Shown in pieces: positions 52,300 to 61,172 of a stretch of 64,000 nucleotides of DNA. The number at the start of each line of letters is the position of its first letter. Within the stretch, counting starts at the first letter, position 1. Under the pieces are notes generated by a model. The model was not told the DNA's origin, ran no database searches, and saw nothing but the letters and a program-made list of their open reading frames with translations. A program made the position numbers and the translations under genes. The stretch is taken from contig CAJUFQ010000004.1 in the NCBI GenBank assembly GCA_910585625.1, positions 1 through 64,000 on the forward strand, written 5' to 3'. The DNA is from an uncultured Lachnospiraceae bacterium (GTDB lineage Bacteria > Bacillota > Clostridia > Lachnospirales > Lachnospiraceae).

Positions 52300-55200
52300 C
52301 TACAAAAGCTCCAGAACCTTATGCTTCGTCACCTGTACCGCCGCCGCCAACGCCCCGCAAAGACATCCCAGGAAATACAGCGTCCAGCACAGTACAAGCG
52401 TCTGCGTGCTTCTCGCGAACATCCCGGGACGGAACAAAGCAAGCCCTGCCGCCACCAAGGCGACGCCGGCAATGCACAGAACTATCTGCTCAATTACCAG
52501 CATACACCGGGCGCGCTTCTTCGTAACGCCCAGGATCCGCAGGAGCGCAGTCTCCTTTGCAGACTGCAGGATGACTATCCCTGGCCCGAATACCCCTATC
52601 AGCACAGCCGCAGCTATGGCAACGCCAAACAGAGACTCCAGCAGATTATGAATCCGCCTCACATCCTTATACGCCTGCGCATCGATATGGAAAAACGCCA
52701 TGGGTGCGAATGTCTGCATACTTTCAATTTTCTGTTCCTCTAAAAAATTGGTGAACTCATGCAGTCTTTCATTATCCGCCAACGTAAATTCACTGTACCC
52801 AAAAACGACCGATCCTCCGCAAACGTTTTCCATAGGACTGTTGATTCCGGCGACAATGCCAGCGCTGATGTTCTCATTCCCTGATTCTATGATTCCAATA
52901 ACTCGATACGCTGCATTTTCCCGTGCGACTGCGTTTTCAAGCAAATCTTGTTTATCCCCTTCCGTATACACCTGGCATATCACGGAGTACATATCATCAG
53001 ACAACAATGAAATTTCATCGCCGGGACGGACGCCCAAATCTTCTGCCAGTTCCCGCCCCATCAGGCACACCGCTCCGGTGCCGTCAAGATTAGACAAATC
53101 ATATCCCTCTTCATAATCCACCGCATAACCGTCTCCCAGGTAACGCGCAGGGTCATTCGTAACAATCATCGGGCTATGAAAATCCTTATCATTCACACGC
53201 ACCGAAGTGCTGCTGTAACAGAAAAATCCTTCTATTAAATCGGATTCAGACAGCTTTTCTATCTGGGCGGCGGCAAAATCTAACGCCTTGCCGCTCACTT
53301 TCACCTCCTGCCGCATATCCTGGTATGAGAGCCGTGCCAGCACAAATGAGCCTATCCCGGAAGCCAGCACAAGCGTAAGGGCGAGGGATATTGCTGTTTT
53401 CCCGACGCCCCGCCGCATATGGCGCAGGATATAGGCAGATACCTGGCGCAGCGGCCCATAGCCAGGCGCAGGCCTCCTCCCCGGTTTGGCGTCAGCAGGG
53501 ACTTCTTGTGCCAAGGCGGCTGAAAGTTTCGTACTGTCAAGTACACCTGGCACAAAAACGCAGTCAGCAACATCCATGGGCTGCTTTACGCTTCCTAAGG
53601 GTTCCCGCAAAACGCCTGCCCGTCTTGCCGTGCCTTCCATGCCCTCTTGCAGCAATTCGAGCGGAGAAATTTTTTTCATCTTCTGCAGGAACATCTGCGT
53701 GATGACAGCAATAAATACCAATTCCAAGCACAGACAGAAAACTGCCGTGCCAGCAGGAATCGTCGCGTCCAGGATATAGACATATCCGCTTGGCGCGCTG
53801 CTGTCAGATATAGCCGCCAGTGCTTTTGCCGCCGTATGCGAAGCATAGAAAAGCCCCGCCGCGCCGCCGACTGATATCGCAGATACAGACAGTATGCCTA
53901 AAGGCAGCAAAATCGTGATGTCTGCTTTCCTGCCGGGAACACCTAATGTCCGCATGATGGCATAGGTCTTTTTATTCCTGTCAATATAGAGGTAAAGGGC
54001 AAGGAACAAAGCCAAGACTGCCCCAAGCACATACAGCACGGTCGTAAGGAACGAGGCCAGGGATCCTGTCTCAATATTATCCTCAATGCCCGTCCAGCCT
54101 CCCTCTGAGAAACGCAGACCCAGTCCCATTTCTGCCGCCAGCGGCTCCGCATCCTCCAGAAATGCCTCAATGTCATGAGGATTTTCAATAAACACGCTGA
54201 AATCGCCCATATTCATTTCATAGTCTTTCGGAACTTCTACCGGCAATAACGAAGCTGGCACAAAAACCGCCGCCGGCCCATAGCTCCAATAAGAGGCAGA
54301 TTCACGGTCATTGCCCTCGTCTGTGAATTTGTACGCGCCAATAATCTCAAGGTCGGCAGCCGCAACAAACTTCGACATATCTTTTGCTTCCCGGTAACGC
54401 GTGCCTCCAAACCCATTGCCCCGAAACAGCCTGTCGCCAAGTTCTATATGAACTTTATCACCAAGGGAGAGTCCGTATGTTTCCAGAAAGACCTCGCTCA
54501 CGACGCAGGCGTCTGTATCGCCCGCCGTCAGAGGGCGTCCCTCCCCAATCACTATCCGTCTCTCATTCACATACGGAATCGCGCGCATATCAGAGGTGTA
54601 CACAATGTCATAGGCTGACGTACTCTGGTTAGTCGCCGCAATCTTATCCTTGTACCAGGCAAATTCCTCTGTCTCCAGATAGTCCTCCCCCAACCCATCT
54701 ATAACACGCAGCACTTCCATCTGCTCATCCCAATATTGACGGTAAGTTCCCAAAACGAAAGCGGTTCCCGACTGTTCGCTGTAGGTTCCCAGGACAAGGC
54801 ATCTGCTGCCCTTGTTAAGCTTGTCATAAAATGAGCGGGGATATGGGTCGCTCCAAAAAGAGCTGAAGTCTTCATCATTTTCCGACTTTATTTTCAGCGG
54901 TCTGTCAGTATCAAACTTAATCTCACCGGCATATACAGTGACATCCTTGAATAGCAGATATAAAGCGCCAGAATCATACTCCTCAATCCCATCGAAGGTA
55001 CCCTCCAGCAAAAATTCTCCTTCTTCCATGTAAGTCTCTGTGTCTATGACACGCTTATAATCCTCAATGAGGCCGTCTGTCGCATACCTTGTATCTGTCA
55101 GCGTGACGCCAGGCAATGACGAGAACTTCTCCAACTGCCCGGCTGAAGGCCAGGGTTTCGGATCCGGCCAATACATGCCTATGGGCTGCGCGCTATTATC

Positions 55201-55374
55201 AAGCGCGGCCACTCCGTGATAAAAGCTCTCTGCCTTCGCTGTTTCCCTGTTTGTAACTGCATAATCCGTAACCCTTGAACACAAGGAAAATGAGGCGGCC
55301 GCTATCAGAAGAAATGTCAGCAGGGATTTAAGCGGGTCGCGCAGGAGTGATTTTAATGCAATCGTTTTTCTCAT
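52300..55374 (-). CDS. FtsX-type ABC permease A (tandem paralog)
   Basis: A 1024-residue membrane protein with two FtsX modules. A helix at residues 15-35 (LKSLLTFLLIAAASFSLCS) precedes a large extracytoplasmic domain of about 400 residues. Three helices follow around YLYIDRNKKTYAIMRTLGVPG, then a cytoplasmic loop, a second helix and extracytoplasmic domain, and the final three helices with ETALLRILGVTKKRARCML. It is about half identical to the next gene overall, but the last 70 residues are identical. No ATP-binding subunit is encoded nearby. It is last in the BlaI/M56 operon, 41 bases after its paralog. AGAGGTGG precedes ATG. Confidence 0.88.
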   Translation of the reverse strand: MRKTIALKSLLRDPLKSLLTFLLIAAASFSLCSRVTDYAVTNRETAKAESFYHGVAALDNSAQPIGMYWPDPKPWPSAGQLEKFSSLPGVTLTDTRYATDGLIEDYKRVIDTETYMEEGEFLLEGTFDGIEEYDSGALYLLFKDVTVYAGEIKFDTDRPLKIKSENDEDFSSFWSDPYPRSFYDKLNKGSRCLVLGTYSEQSGTAFVLGTYRQYWDEQMEVLRVIDGLGEDYLETEEFAWYKDKIAATNQSTSAYDIVYTSDMRAIPYVNERRIVIGEGRPLTAGDTDACVVSEVFLETYGLSLGDKVHIELGDRLFRGNGFGGTRYREAKDMSKFVAAADLEIIGAYKFTDEGNDRESASYWSYGPAAVFVPASLLPVEVPKDYEMNMGDFSVFIENPHDIEAFLEDAEPLAAEMGLGLRFSEGGWTGIEDNIETGSLASFLTTVLYVLGAVLALFLALYLYIDRNKKTYAIMRTLGVPGRKADITILLPLGILSVSAISVGGAAGLFYASHTAAKALAAISDSSAPSGYVYILDATIPAGTAVFCLCLELVFIAVITQMFLQKMKKISPLELLQEGMEGTARRAGVLREPLGSVKQPMDVADCVFVPGVLDSTKLSAALAQEVPADAKPGRRPAPGYGPLRQVSAYILRHMRRGVGKTAISLALTLVLASGIGSFVLARLSYQDMRQEVKVSGKALDFAAAQIEKLSESDLIEGFFCYSSTSVRVNDKDFHSPMIVTNDPARYLGDGYAVDYEEGYDLSNLDGTGAVCLMGRELAEDLGVRPGDEISLLSDDMYSVICQVYTEGDKQDLLENAVARENAAYRVIGIIESGNENISAGIVAGINSPMENVCGGSVVFGYSEFTLADNERLHEFTNFLEEQKIESMQTFAPMAFFHIDAQAYKDVRRIHNLLESLFGVAIAAAVLIGVFGPGIVILQSAKETALLRILGVTKKRARCMLVIEQIVLCIAGVALVAAGLALFRPGMFARSTQTLVLCWTLYFLGCLCGALAAAVQVTKHKVLELL

Positions 55375-55415
55375 AATTCCACCTCTCTACTCTGTCTTCA
55401 CAGTGCAAAAAATAC

Positions 55416-58400
55416 TTATTCTTTCACTTGCAGAAGCTCCAAAATCCTGTGCCGGGTCACTTGTACCGCCGCCGCCAACGCTCCGCAAAGACATCCCAGG
55501 AAATACAGCGTCCAGCACAGTACAAGCGTCTGCGTGCTTCTTGCAAACATCCCGGGACGGAACAGAGCAAGCCCTGCCGCCACCAAGGCAACGCCGGCAA
55601 TGCACAGAACGATCTGCTCAATTACCAGCATACACCGGGCGCGCTTCTTCGTAACGCCAAGGATCCGCAGGAACGCGGCCTCCTGTGCTGACTGCAGGAT
55701 TACCAGTCCCGGCCCAAACAGCCCTATCAGCACGGCTGCGGTAACGGCAATAGGAAACAAGAATTCCAGCAGTCCGCGGACACGCTTCACATTTTCAAAC
55801 GATTCAGAATCGATGTGGAAAGACGCCAACGGCGAATACTCCATACTTTCCTTCGACTGCCAATCCAGCAGGGTTTCCAACTCGGCCAGCCTTGTATTGT
55901 CTGCAAGGATGAATTCACAATATGAAATCGGGAACGGCTGGCCATACAATTCATCCGCCGCTTCACATGCCGATGTATAAATACTGTTATTGGCCTCCGC
56001 ATCCTTGGACTCTAAAATCCCGGCAACCGTAAAATATTTGCTGGCCCGCAGGACTGCCTTTTCAAACTTTTCCTCATCTTTTCCTTCGTACAAATCCTGC
56101 ATGAACGCATAAAACTCATCCGACATTAGGGAGATAGGCTTGCCTGGCTGTATGCCGAACGCCTCCGCAATCTCTTTTCCCACCAGGCAGACCGGCTCGT
56201 CCCCCTCAAAAACAGAACTGTCCATCCAGTCGACATACGTAATCTTGCAGTCTTCCTCCAGATAACGTCCAAAGTCATTTGTAATCGCCATAGGGCTGCT
56301 GAATCCGCCTCCATTGACACGCACGCCAAAGGAATCATAATAGTATAAGTCTTTTACCAGCGCAGATTTTGACATTTTCGCCACGGAAGAAGACGCGAAC
56401 TTCATCGCCTTGCCTTGCACATCCATTTCCCGGTATGCATCCTGATATGTCAGCCTGGCCAGCACGAATGTGCCGATACCAGCCGACAATACAACCGCCA
56501 ATGCCAATGATACCGCTGTTTTCCCAACTCCTCGCCGTATGTGGCGCAGGATGTAATCCGTTACCTGGCGGAACGCACCATATTTCTTCTTCCGGGGCTT
56601 CCCTGCCGCGGCTCCCTTGCCAGAAGAGGCTGCAAGCTCCGGACTGCCCAGAGGAAGACCTGCAATGTCAAGCGCCGCAGGAACGGGAGCATCGCCTGCA
56701 ATGTCCGTAACGCACACCCTTGTGCCTGCGCCTGACCGGTACGGATGCTCCTGCAGCAATTCTAACGGAGGAGTCTTCTTCATCTGCCGCAAAAAAAACT
56801 GGGTTATGGCAAAAAAAAACAGAAGCTCAAAACACAGGCATAGGATAGCCACGCCAACAGGAACCTCTGCGTCCAGGACATAGGCATAGCCGTCCGGGGC
56901 GCTGCTGTCCGACATGCCCGCAAGCGTCCCCGCAGCCGTGTATGACGCATAGGAAAACCCAATCAGGCCGCCGCAAAGCATTGCAGGCACCGACAATATG
57001 CACAAAGGCAGCGTCATGGAACTTCCCGCTTTCTTACCAGGGACGCCCAATGTCCGCATAATGGCATATGTGTTCTTATTTCTGCCAACATAGAGGTAGA
57101 CCGCCAGCAGCAATGCCAAGGCCGCGCCAAACACATACAAAGCCGTCGTCAGGTACGATGCCAAAGATCCTGTCTCAAAATTGTCTTTCATGCTATTCCA
57201 GCCCCCGTCTGAGAAACGCATGCCCACGCCCATCTCCCCGACCAGTGGCTCCGCAGCTTCACGGAATGCTTGGATATCACGGGCATTTTCAATAAACACG
57301 CTGAACTCGCCCACTGCTGTTTCATAATCCTCAGGAACCTCAACAGGCAGCAGGGATGCAGGCACGAACACTGTGCTAGCCGAATAGCTCCAGTCCGTCT
57401 GCTTAAGCCGCTCCGCATCACTGTCGGCAAAACAGTATGCCCCAACAATCTCAAGCTCTGCATTCCCGGCGAAACCAGACATATGCTCTGCGTCCATAGG
57501 CGTTGCTCCTGTTGCATAAGATTGGTGAACCAGCCTGTCGCCAAGTTCCATGTCAATCTTGTCTCCAATGGAGAAACCATACGCTTTCAGGAAATCTTCA
57601 CTTACCACGCAGCTGTCTGTATCTTCTGCTGTCAGGGGACGCCCCGAAGATATAAGCATCTTGCGCTCATTAAAGCGTGGGATGGCGCGCATATCTGAAG
57701 TGTACACGATATCATATACCGAATCTGTCTGCTGAATTACATCTATCCAGCCTTTATAAGAAGCAAATTCTTCCGTTTCCAGGTATCCGTCCCCCTGTCC
57801 ATCTACAACGCGTAATAACTCCTCCCCAGGATAGAGCGAGGGATCCATCGTCAGCATATCGCCGAACGCTGCTCCCAAGACTAGACATCTGCTTCCTTTT
57901 TCTAGCTTCTCAAAAAATTCCAGGGAGTATGGATTTTTTTTATCTTGCAGCTCTTCTGCAACTACGGCGTTGATTACTGTCGGGAAATCAGGATTGATGT
58001 CTATATCACCGCCAAGCACGGCGACATCACGAAATGACAAATCGGCACAACCTTCCATATACTGCTCGCTTTTATATCCGTCATATGTACCTTCCAGTAT
58101 AAAATACCTCAAATCTTGCAAATCACCCTTAAGACGCTTACAATCAGCAATCATTCCGGCTGTCATATACCTTGTGTCCGCCAGGGTAACGCCAGGAAGC
58201 GAAGTGAATTCTTTTATCTGCTCGTCCGTAGGCCATGGTTTGCTTTCTATTTCCTGGGTGCAGTGCCATTCCACGCCATCAATCTCCTCTTCCCATTCCA
58301 CTGGCGGCACAGTGTTATCCAGGGCCGCAACTCCACTATAGAAACTTTCTGCCTTTGCCGCCTCCCGATGTGTAACGGAGAATTCTGCAATCTTTGAAAA

Positions 58401-58493
58401 CAGCGCAAACGAAGCCGCCGCAATCAGAAGGAATGTCAGCAGCATTTTTACCGGAGCCCGCAAAAGCGTTTTAAAAGCGATTGATTTCCTCAT
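55416..58493 (-). CDS. FtsX-type ABC permease B (tandem paralog)
   Basis: A 1025-residue permease with the same plan as permease A: MRKSIAFKTLLRAPVKMLLTFLLIAAASFALF, extracytoplasmic domain, YLYVGRNKNTYAIMRTLGVPG (core TYAIMRTLGVPG), second extracytoplasmic domain and ILGVTKKRARCML near the end. ATG at 58493 is chosen because AGGAGGC precedes it and it aligns with the start of permease A; the frame stays open 51 codons further upstream without a ribosome site. It starts 31 bases after the M56 peptidase gene. With no ATPase in the operon it must borrow one or work without one, and the pair may form a heterodimer. Confidence 0.88.
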   Translation of the reverse strand: MRKSIAFKTLLRAPVKMLLTFLLIAAASFALFSKIAEFSVTHREAAKAESFYSGVAALDNTVPPVEWEEEIDGVEWHCTQEIESKPWPTDEQIKEFTSLPGVTLADTRYMTAGMIADCKRLKGDLQDLRYFILEGTYDGYKSEQYMEGCADLSFRDVAVLGGDIDINPDFPTVINAVVAEELQDKKNPYSLEFFEKLEKGSRCLVLGAAFGDMLTMDPSLYPGEELLRVVDGQGDGYLETEEFASYKGWIDVIQQTDSVYDIVYTSDMRAIPRFNERKMLISSGRPLTAEDTDSCVVSEDFLKAYGFSIGDKIDMELGDRLVHQSYATGATPMDAEHMSGFAGNAELEIVGAYCFADSDAERLKQTDWSYSASTVFVPASLLPVEVPEDYETAVGEFSVFIENARDIQAFREAAEPLVGEMGVGMRFSDGGWNSMKDNFETGSLASYLTTALYVFGAALALLLAVYLYVGRNKNTYAIMRTLGVPGKKAGSSMTLPLCILSVPAMLCGGLIGFSYASYTAAGTLAGMSDSSAPDGYAYVLDAEVPVGVAILCLCFELLFFFAITQFFLRQMKKTPPLELLQEHPYRSGAGTRVCVTDIAGDAPVPAALDIAGLPLGSPELAASSGKGAAAGKPRKKKYGAFRQVTDYILRHIRRGVGKTAVSLALAVVLSAGIGTFVLARLTYQDAYREMDVQGKAMKFASSSVAKMSKSALVKDLYYYDSFGVRVNGGGFSSPMAITNDFGRYLEEDCKITYVDWMDSSVFEGDEPVCLVGKEIAEAFGIQPGKPISLMSDEFYAFMQDLYEGKDEEKFEKAVLRASKYFTVAGILESKDAEANNSIYTSACEAADELYGQPFPISYCEFILADNTRLAELETLLDWQSKESMEYSPLASFHIDSESFENVKRVRGLLEFLFPIAVTAAVLIGLFGPGLVILQSAQEAAFLRILGVTKKRARCMLVIEQIVLCIAGVALVAAGLALFRPGMFARSTQTLVLCWTLYFLGCLCGALAAAVQVTRHRILELLQVKE

Positions 58494-58524
58494 AGTCTGC
58501 CTCCTATAAATCTTTTTCTCACAT

Positions 58525-59598
58525 TTAACGGAAATGGACATAATATGTGCCGTCCACACATTCAATGGAGTAGGAATTGCCTGCCGTCTGTTCCTGCCCC
58601 ACCACGGATTCGTCCAACGGAAGTTCGTAATCCGGCCGTATGACAAACGAATAAGACAGGAAAATCAGCATGGCAAACACCAGGAACCAAGATCCCGTAA
58701 ACAGAGCGTTCTTCCTTTTATGCCCATAACTGGCGGATACAAGCTTAAACCGCTCAATAATCTCTGATTCATAATCTTTGGATACTAAAGCCGTTGCCCC
58801 ATAAAATGCCTTTTCCTTCCTTCTCGTTCCTGCATTCCTGAGCATGGCGACGATGGTTGATAAATATTCCGCCTTGTGCCGGTTCCCCATCCGGGCAGTC
58901 ACGTCCAAATCACATTTTATCTCCAGAACCTGCGCCAAATCCCGTTTCAACAGATAAATCGCCGGATTCCACCAAAATACGCACCCATAAATATGTATGA
59001 GGATTTTTACGGCCAGGTCTCTGTTCTGAAAATGCGTATACTCATGCCGCAGGATATAGTATAACTCAGAATCACTGTACGTTTCCTCCGGAAGGAGGAT
59101 GGATTTTCGGAAAATTCCCGCACCCATGGGAATTTTGACATGGGCGCTGCTCCTGACCGCAATATTCATCTGTGTCCTGCTTACATTCATCACACGGTTG
59201 TATACCCGCTTACACTGCTCGTCTTCGCGCACGCGGTAGGAAGAGTACTCTCTCATAGCTTTCATATACTGGAAAACAAAGCGCAGGATCAGCACGGATG
59301 ACACAACTGCCCAGACAACAGCCAGGACTGCCAGGAGAGATATCCGGGACGTCCGCGCCTGGCCTATGTAAGGATCCCGGCAGATGTCGCTCAGCACGCC
59401 TTGGGGCGGGATTACCTGGGTAAACGAGAATTCATAGGGAACAATCATCCGTATGACAGAAAACAAATATAAGAACAGTATGTTTGTAATGCCCAGCTGC
59501 CGGATAAAAAAATGCTTTTTCCGGCAGAAATAATTAAATACGGCTAACGCGCTGCTCCATATCACAGACATGAATAGCGAAAAAAACGTAATCTGCAT
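58525..59598 (-). CDS. M56-family (BlaR1/MecR1-like) membrane metallopeptidase
   Basis: A 357-residue membrane protein with four helices and a cytoplasmic zinc peptidase motif HEYTH in ILRHEYTHFQNRD, followed by KCDLD with the third zinc ligand region. This is the signal-transducing part of BlaR1/MecR1, which cleaves or triggers removal of its BlaI/MecI repressor. The penicillin-binding sensor domain is missing: after the last helix (FLVFAMLIFLSYSFVI) only about 45 residues remain outside. The signal is thus not simply a beta-lactam bound to this protein. It begins 2 bases after the BlaI stop. Confidence 0.92.
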   Translation of the reverse strand: MQITFFSLFMSVIWSSALAVFNYFCRKKHFFIRQLGITNILFLYLFSVIRMIVPYEFSFTQVIPPQGVLSDICRDPYIGQARTSRISLLAVLAVVWAVVSSVLILRFVFQYMKAMREYSSYRVREDEQCKRVYNRVMNVSRTQMNIAVRSSAHVKIPMGAGIFRKSILLPEETYSDSELYYILRHEYTHFQNRDLAVKILIHIYGCVFWWNPAIYLLKRDLAQVLEIKCDLDVTARMGNRHKAEYLSTIVAMLRNAGTRRKEKAFYGATALVSKDYESEIIERFKLVSASYGHKRKNALFTGSWFLVFAMLIFLSYSFVIRPDYELPLDESVVGQEQTAGNSYSIECVDGTYYVHFR

Positions 59599-59600
59599 AC

Positions 59601-60014
59601 TCAGTTCTCCTTTGTATCTTTGCTCTTTAACTCTTCTATGATTTCTTCTAACTGCCTCACCAGCCCCTCCTCATCCGCTTCATTCGCCTCGTTCACCATC
59701 GCCACAGTCACCGCAGCGATGGAATTTTTCTCAATCCCCTTAGACATTACAAGCTTGGCCGCATATTGTTCCTTCGTGACCGCAGGCACGAACTGCCTGG
59801 CGTACTGCGTCCCACACTGTACCGTGCCACAGACTTCTATCATGCCCTTCTTCAGCAAAGAACGCAGCATCATATGTATGTAATTGCCATTCCAGGAACG
59901 GTCAGCGGAAATATCAGAAATATCAACGCTCGTCAGAGGTTCTTTCTTCTCCCAGAATATTTCCATTAAATCCTCTTCGCTGTTTGTCAAATGTTTTGCT
60001 TTCTTAGACATCAT
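59601..60014 (-). CDS. blaI: BlaI/MecI-family repressor
   Basis: A 137-residue winged-helix repressor. LTNSEEDLMEIFWEKKEPLTSVDIS and NGNYIHMMLRSLLKKGMIEV form the helix-turn-helix and wing; the C-terminal third is the dimerisation helix set. Partner M56 peptidase follows at once, then two FtsX permeases, so it most likely represses this operon until the peptidase is activated. The ribosome site is weak and distant (GGAAGG about 14 bases before ATG); the second codon is also ATG. Nearby inverted TACTTG/CAAGTA around the promoter could be its operator. Confidence 0.92.
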   Translation of the reverse strand: MMSKKAKHLTNSEEDLMEIFWEKKEPLTSVDISDISADRSWNGNYIHMMLRSLLKKGMIEVCGTVQCGTQYARQFVPAVTKEQYAAKLVMSKGIEKNSIAAVTVAMVNEANEADEEGLVRQLEEIIEELKSKDTKEN

Positions 60015-60074
60015 ATGTATTTTTTACACATCCTTCCAATTTACTACAAATATTTTTTGTTATTATTTAAGGAT

Positions 60075-60103
60075 AGTATATACTTGCCGACATCTAAAGT
60101 CAA
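60075..60103 (-). promoter_or_regulatory. Promoter of the blaI-M56-permease operon
   Basis: TTGACT (60098-60103), a 17-base spacer and TATACT (60075-60080) on the minus strand. TACTTG and CAAGTA flank the -35 and spacer as an inverted repeat, a possible BlaI site. Confidence 0.7.
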
Positions 60104-60110
60104 CAAGTAT

Positions 60111-61172
60111 TTACAATTTCCCTGAACTCTTTATTCTTCTTAAAACCAGCACAACTGCAGCGGCCTCTGCCAACAAGCCGAAACCCGCGGCTCTCCCGGT
60201 ATCCCTTATCCAGCCGTAATCCAAATCCGTTTTAGGCATCTGCCACAGCAGCCTCATCCTTTCCTTCTTACAGGCCCATAATTCCGGCCAGAAGGAAAAC
60301 TCCGACCACTTTGTGGGAATATAATCATCTGGAATCTGCACCAGAGGTTTCAGCGTCATAAAAAAACTGACAGCCGCCACCAAGCCTAGAACCGCCACAG
60401 CCGCTTTCCAGATAAGCTTTTCCTGCTCCTTGTACTGGCAGAAAAGATACCGCAAAAAACAGATGCCCAAGGTCAGCGGAACGAGCAGCACACAGGCCCC
60501 GGCAATTCCCCGCAGCAGCTCCAGATCAAGGAGGGCGACCTCTATATCATGCTGGCTTAACCATGCAATTTCTAAATCTCCCAGAGATTTCCCCTCAGGC
60601 TTTTGCATCGTAATCCGATCAAAGACAGCATCTTCCTCTGACTGGCTGCCAGCCTGGTAAGCGAAGATTTTCTTATCTCCCGGCAGCACTTTTCTTATTG
60701 CATATATGTTTCTCTCGTAGGAAATCTCTTTGCCTTCTACCGCAAGGCTTCCAAACAGCTCCCAGGCCACCGCTTCATCCACCAGGCAGCCCAGGCTGTC
60801 TTTCCTTCTGGGCAGGCGGCAATCCTCAAACAGCAATTCGGGATTCCCGCAAAGCAGGATGGCGTCTGCCTGGAAGTTTCTGCAAAGGCTCTCATTTGTT
60901 AAATTTACCTCATTCTTCTGTCCCCAGATACAGAATTCCGGCATTCCCTCCTTCCCCTCTTCTCCCTGGCTGTTATTTCTCCTAGCTTCCTCAATCTGCC
61001 TTTCTGCCTCCTCGGCATCGCTGATACTGATTGGCTGCTTAAGATAAAACATTACCTTTTCCTTACTGGAAATAAGGCTGTCCCAGGACACGGCAGACAG
61101 ATAAAAAAGGACAAGGCTTACGGCCATAACCGCTGCCGTTCCCACATATTTTGCATATGTTTTCATCCTCAT
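60111..61172 (-). CDS. MacB-like single-module permease of a mixed transporter operon
   Basis: A 353-residue membrane protein: an N-terminal helix (VGTAAVMAVSLVLFYLSAV), an extracytoplasmic domain of about 190 residues, then helices at about 213-240 (GACVLLVPLTLGICFLRYLF), 255-275 and 330-345. The segment VDEAVAWELFGSLAVEGKEI resembles the MacB periplasmic core domain. The gene overlaps the HlyD stop by one base (TGATG) and AGGAGG lies before it, so the two are coupled, like MacA and MacB. Unlike MacB it has no fused ATPase and none follows in the window. Role and substrate are unknown. Confidence 0.65.
   Translation of the reverse strand: MRMKTYAKYVGTAAVMAVSLVLFYLSAVSWDSLISSKEKVMFYLKQPISISDAEEAERQIEEARRNNSQGEEGKEGMPEFCIWGQKNEVNLTNESLCRNFQADAILLCGNPELLFEDCRLPRRKDSLGCLVDEAVAWELFGSLAVEGKEISYERNIYAIRKVLPGDKKIFAYQAGSQSEEDAVFDRITMQKPEGKSLGDLEIAWLSQHDIEVALLDLELLRGIAGACVLLVPLTLGICFLRYLFCQYKEQEKLIWKAAVAVLGLVAAVSFFMTLKPLVQIPDDYIPTKWSEFSFWPELWACKKERMRLLWQMPKTDLDYGWIRDTGRAAGFGLLAEAAAVVLVLRRIKSSGKL

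Noticed and set aside
58525..60014. Calling blaI/M56 a beta-lactam resistance locus
   Set aside because: No beta-lactamase or PBP2a is linked and the peptidase lacks the penicillin-binding sensor domain.
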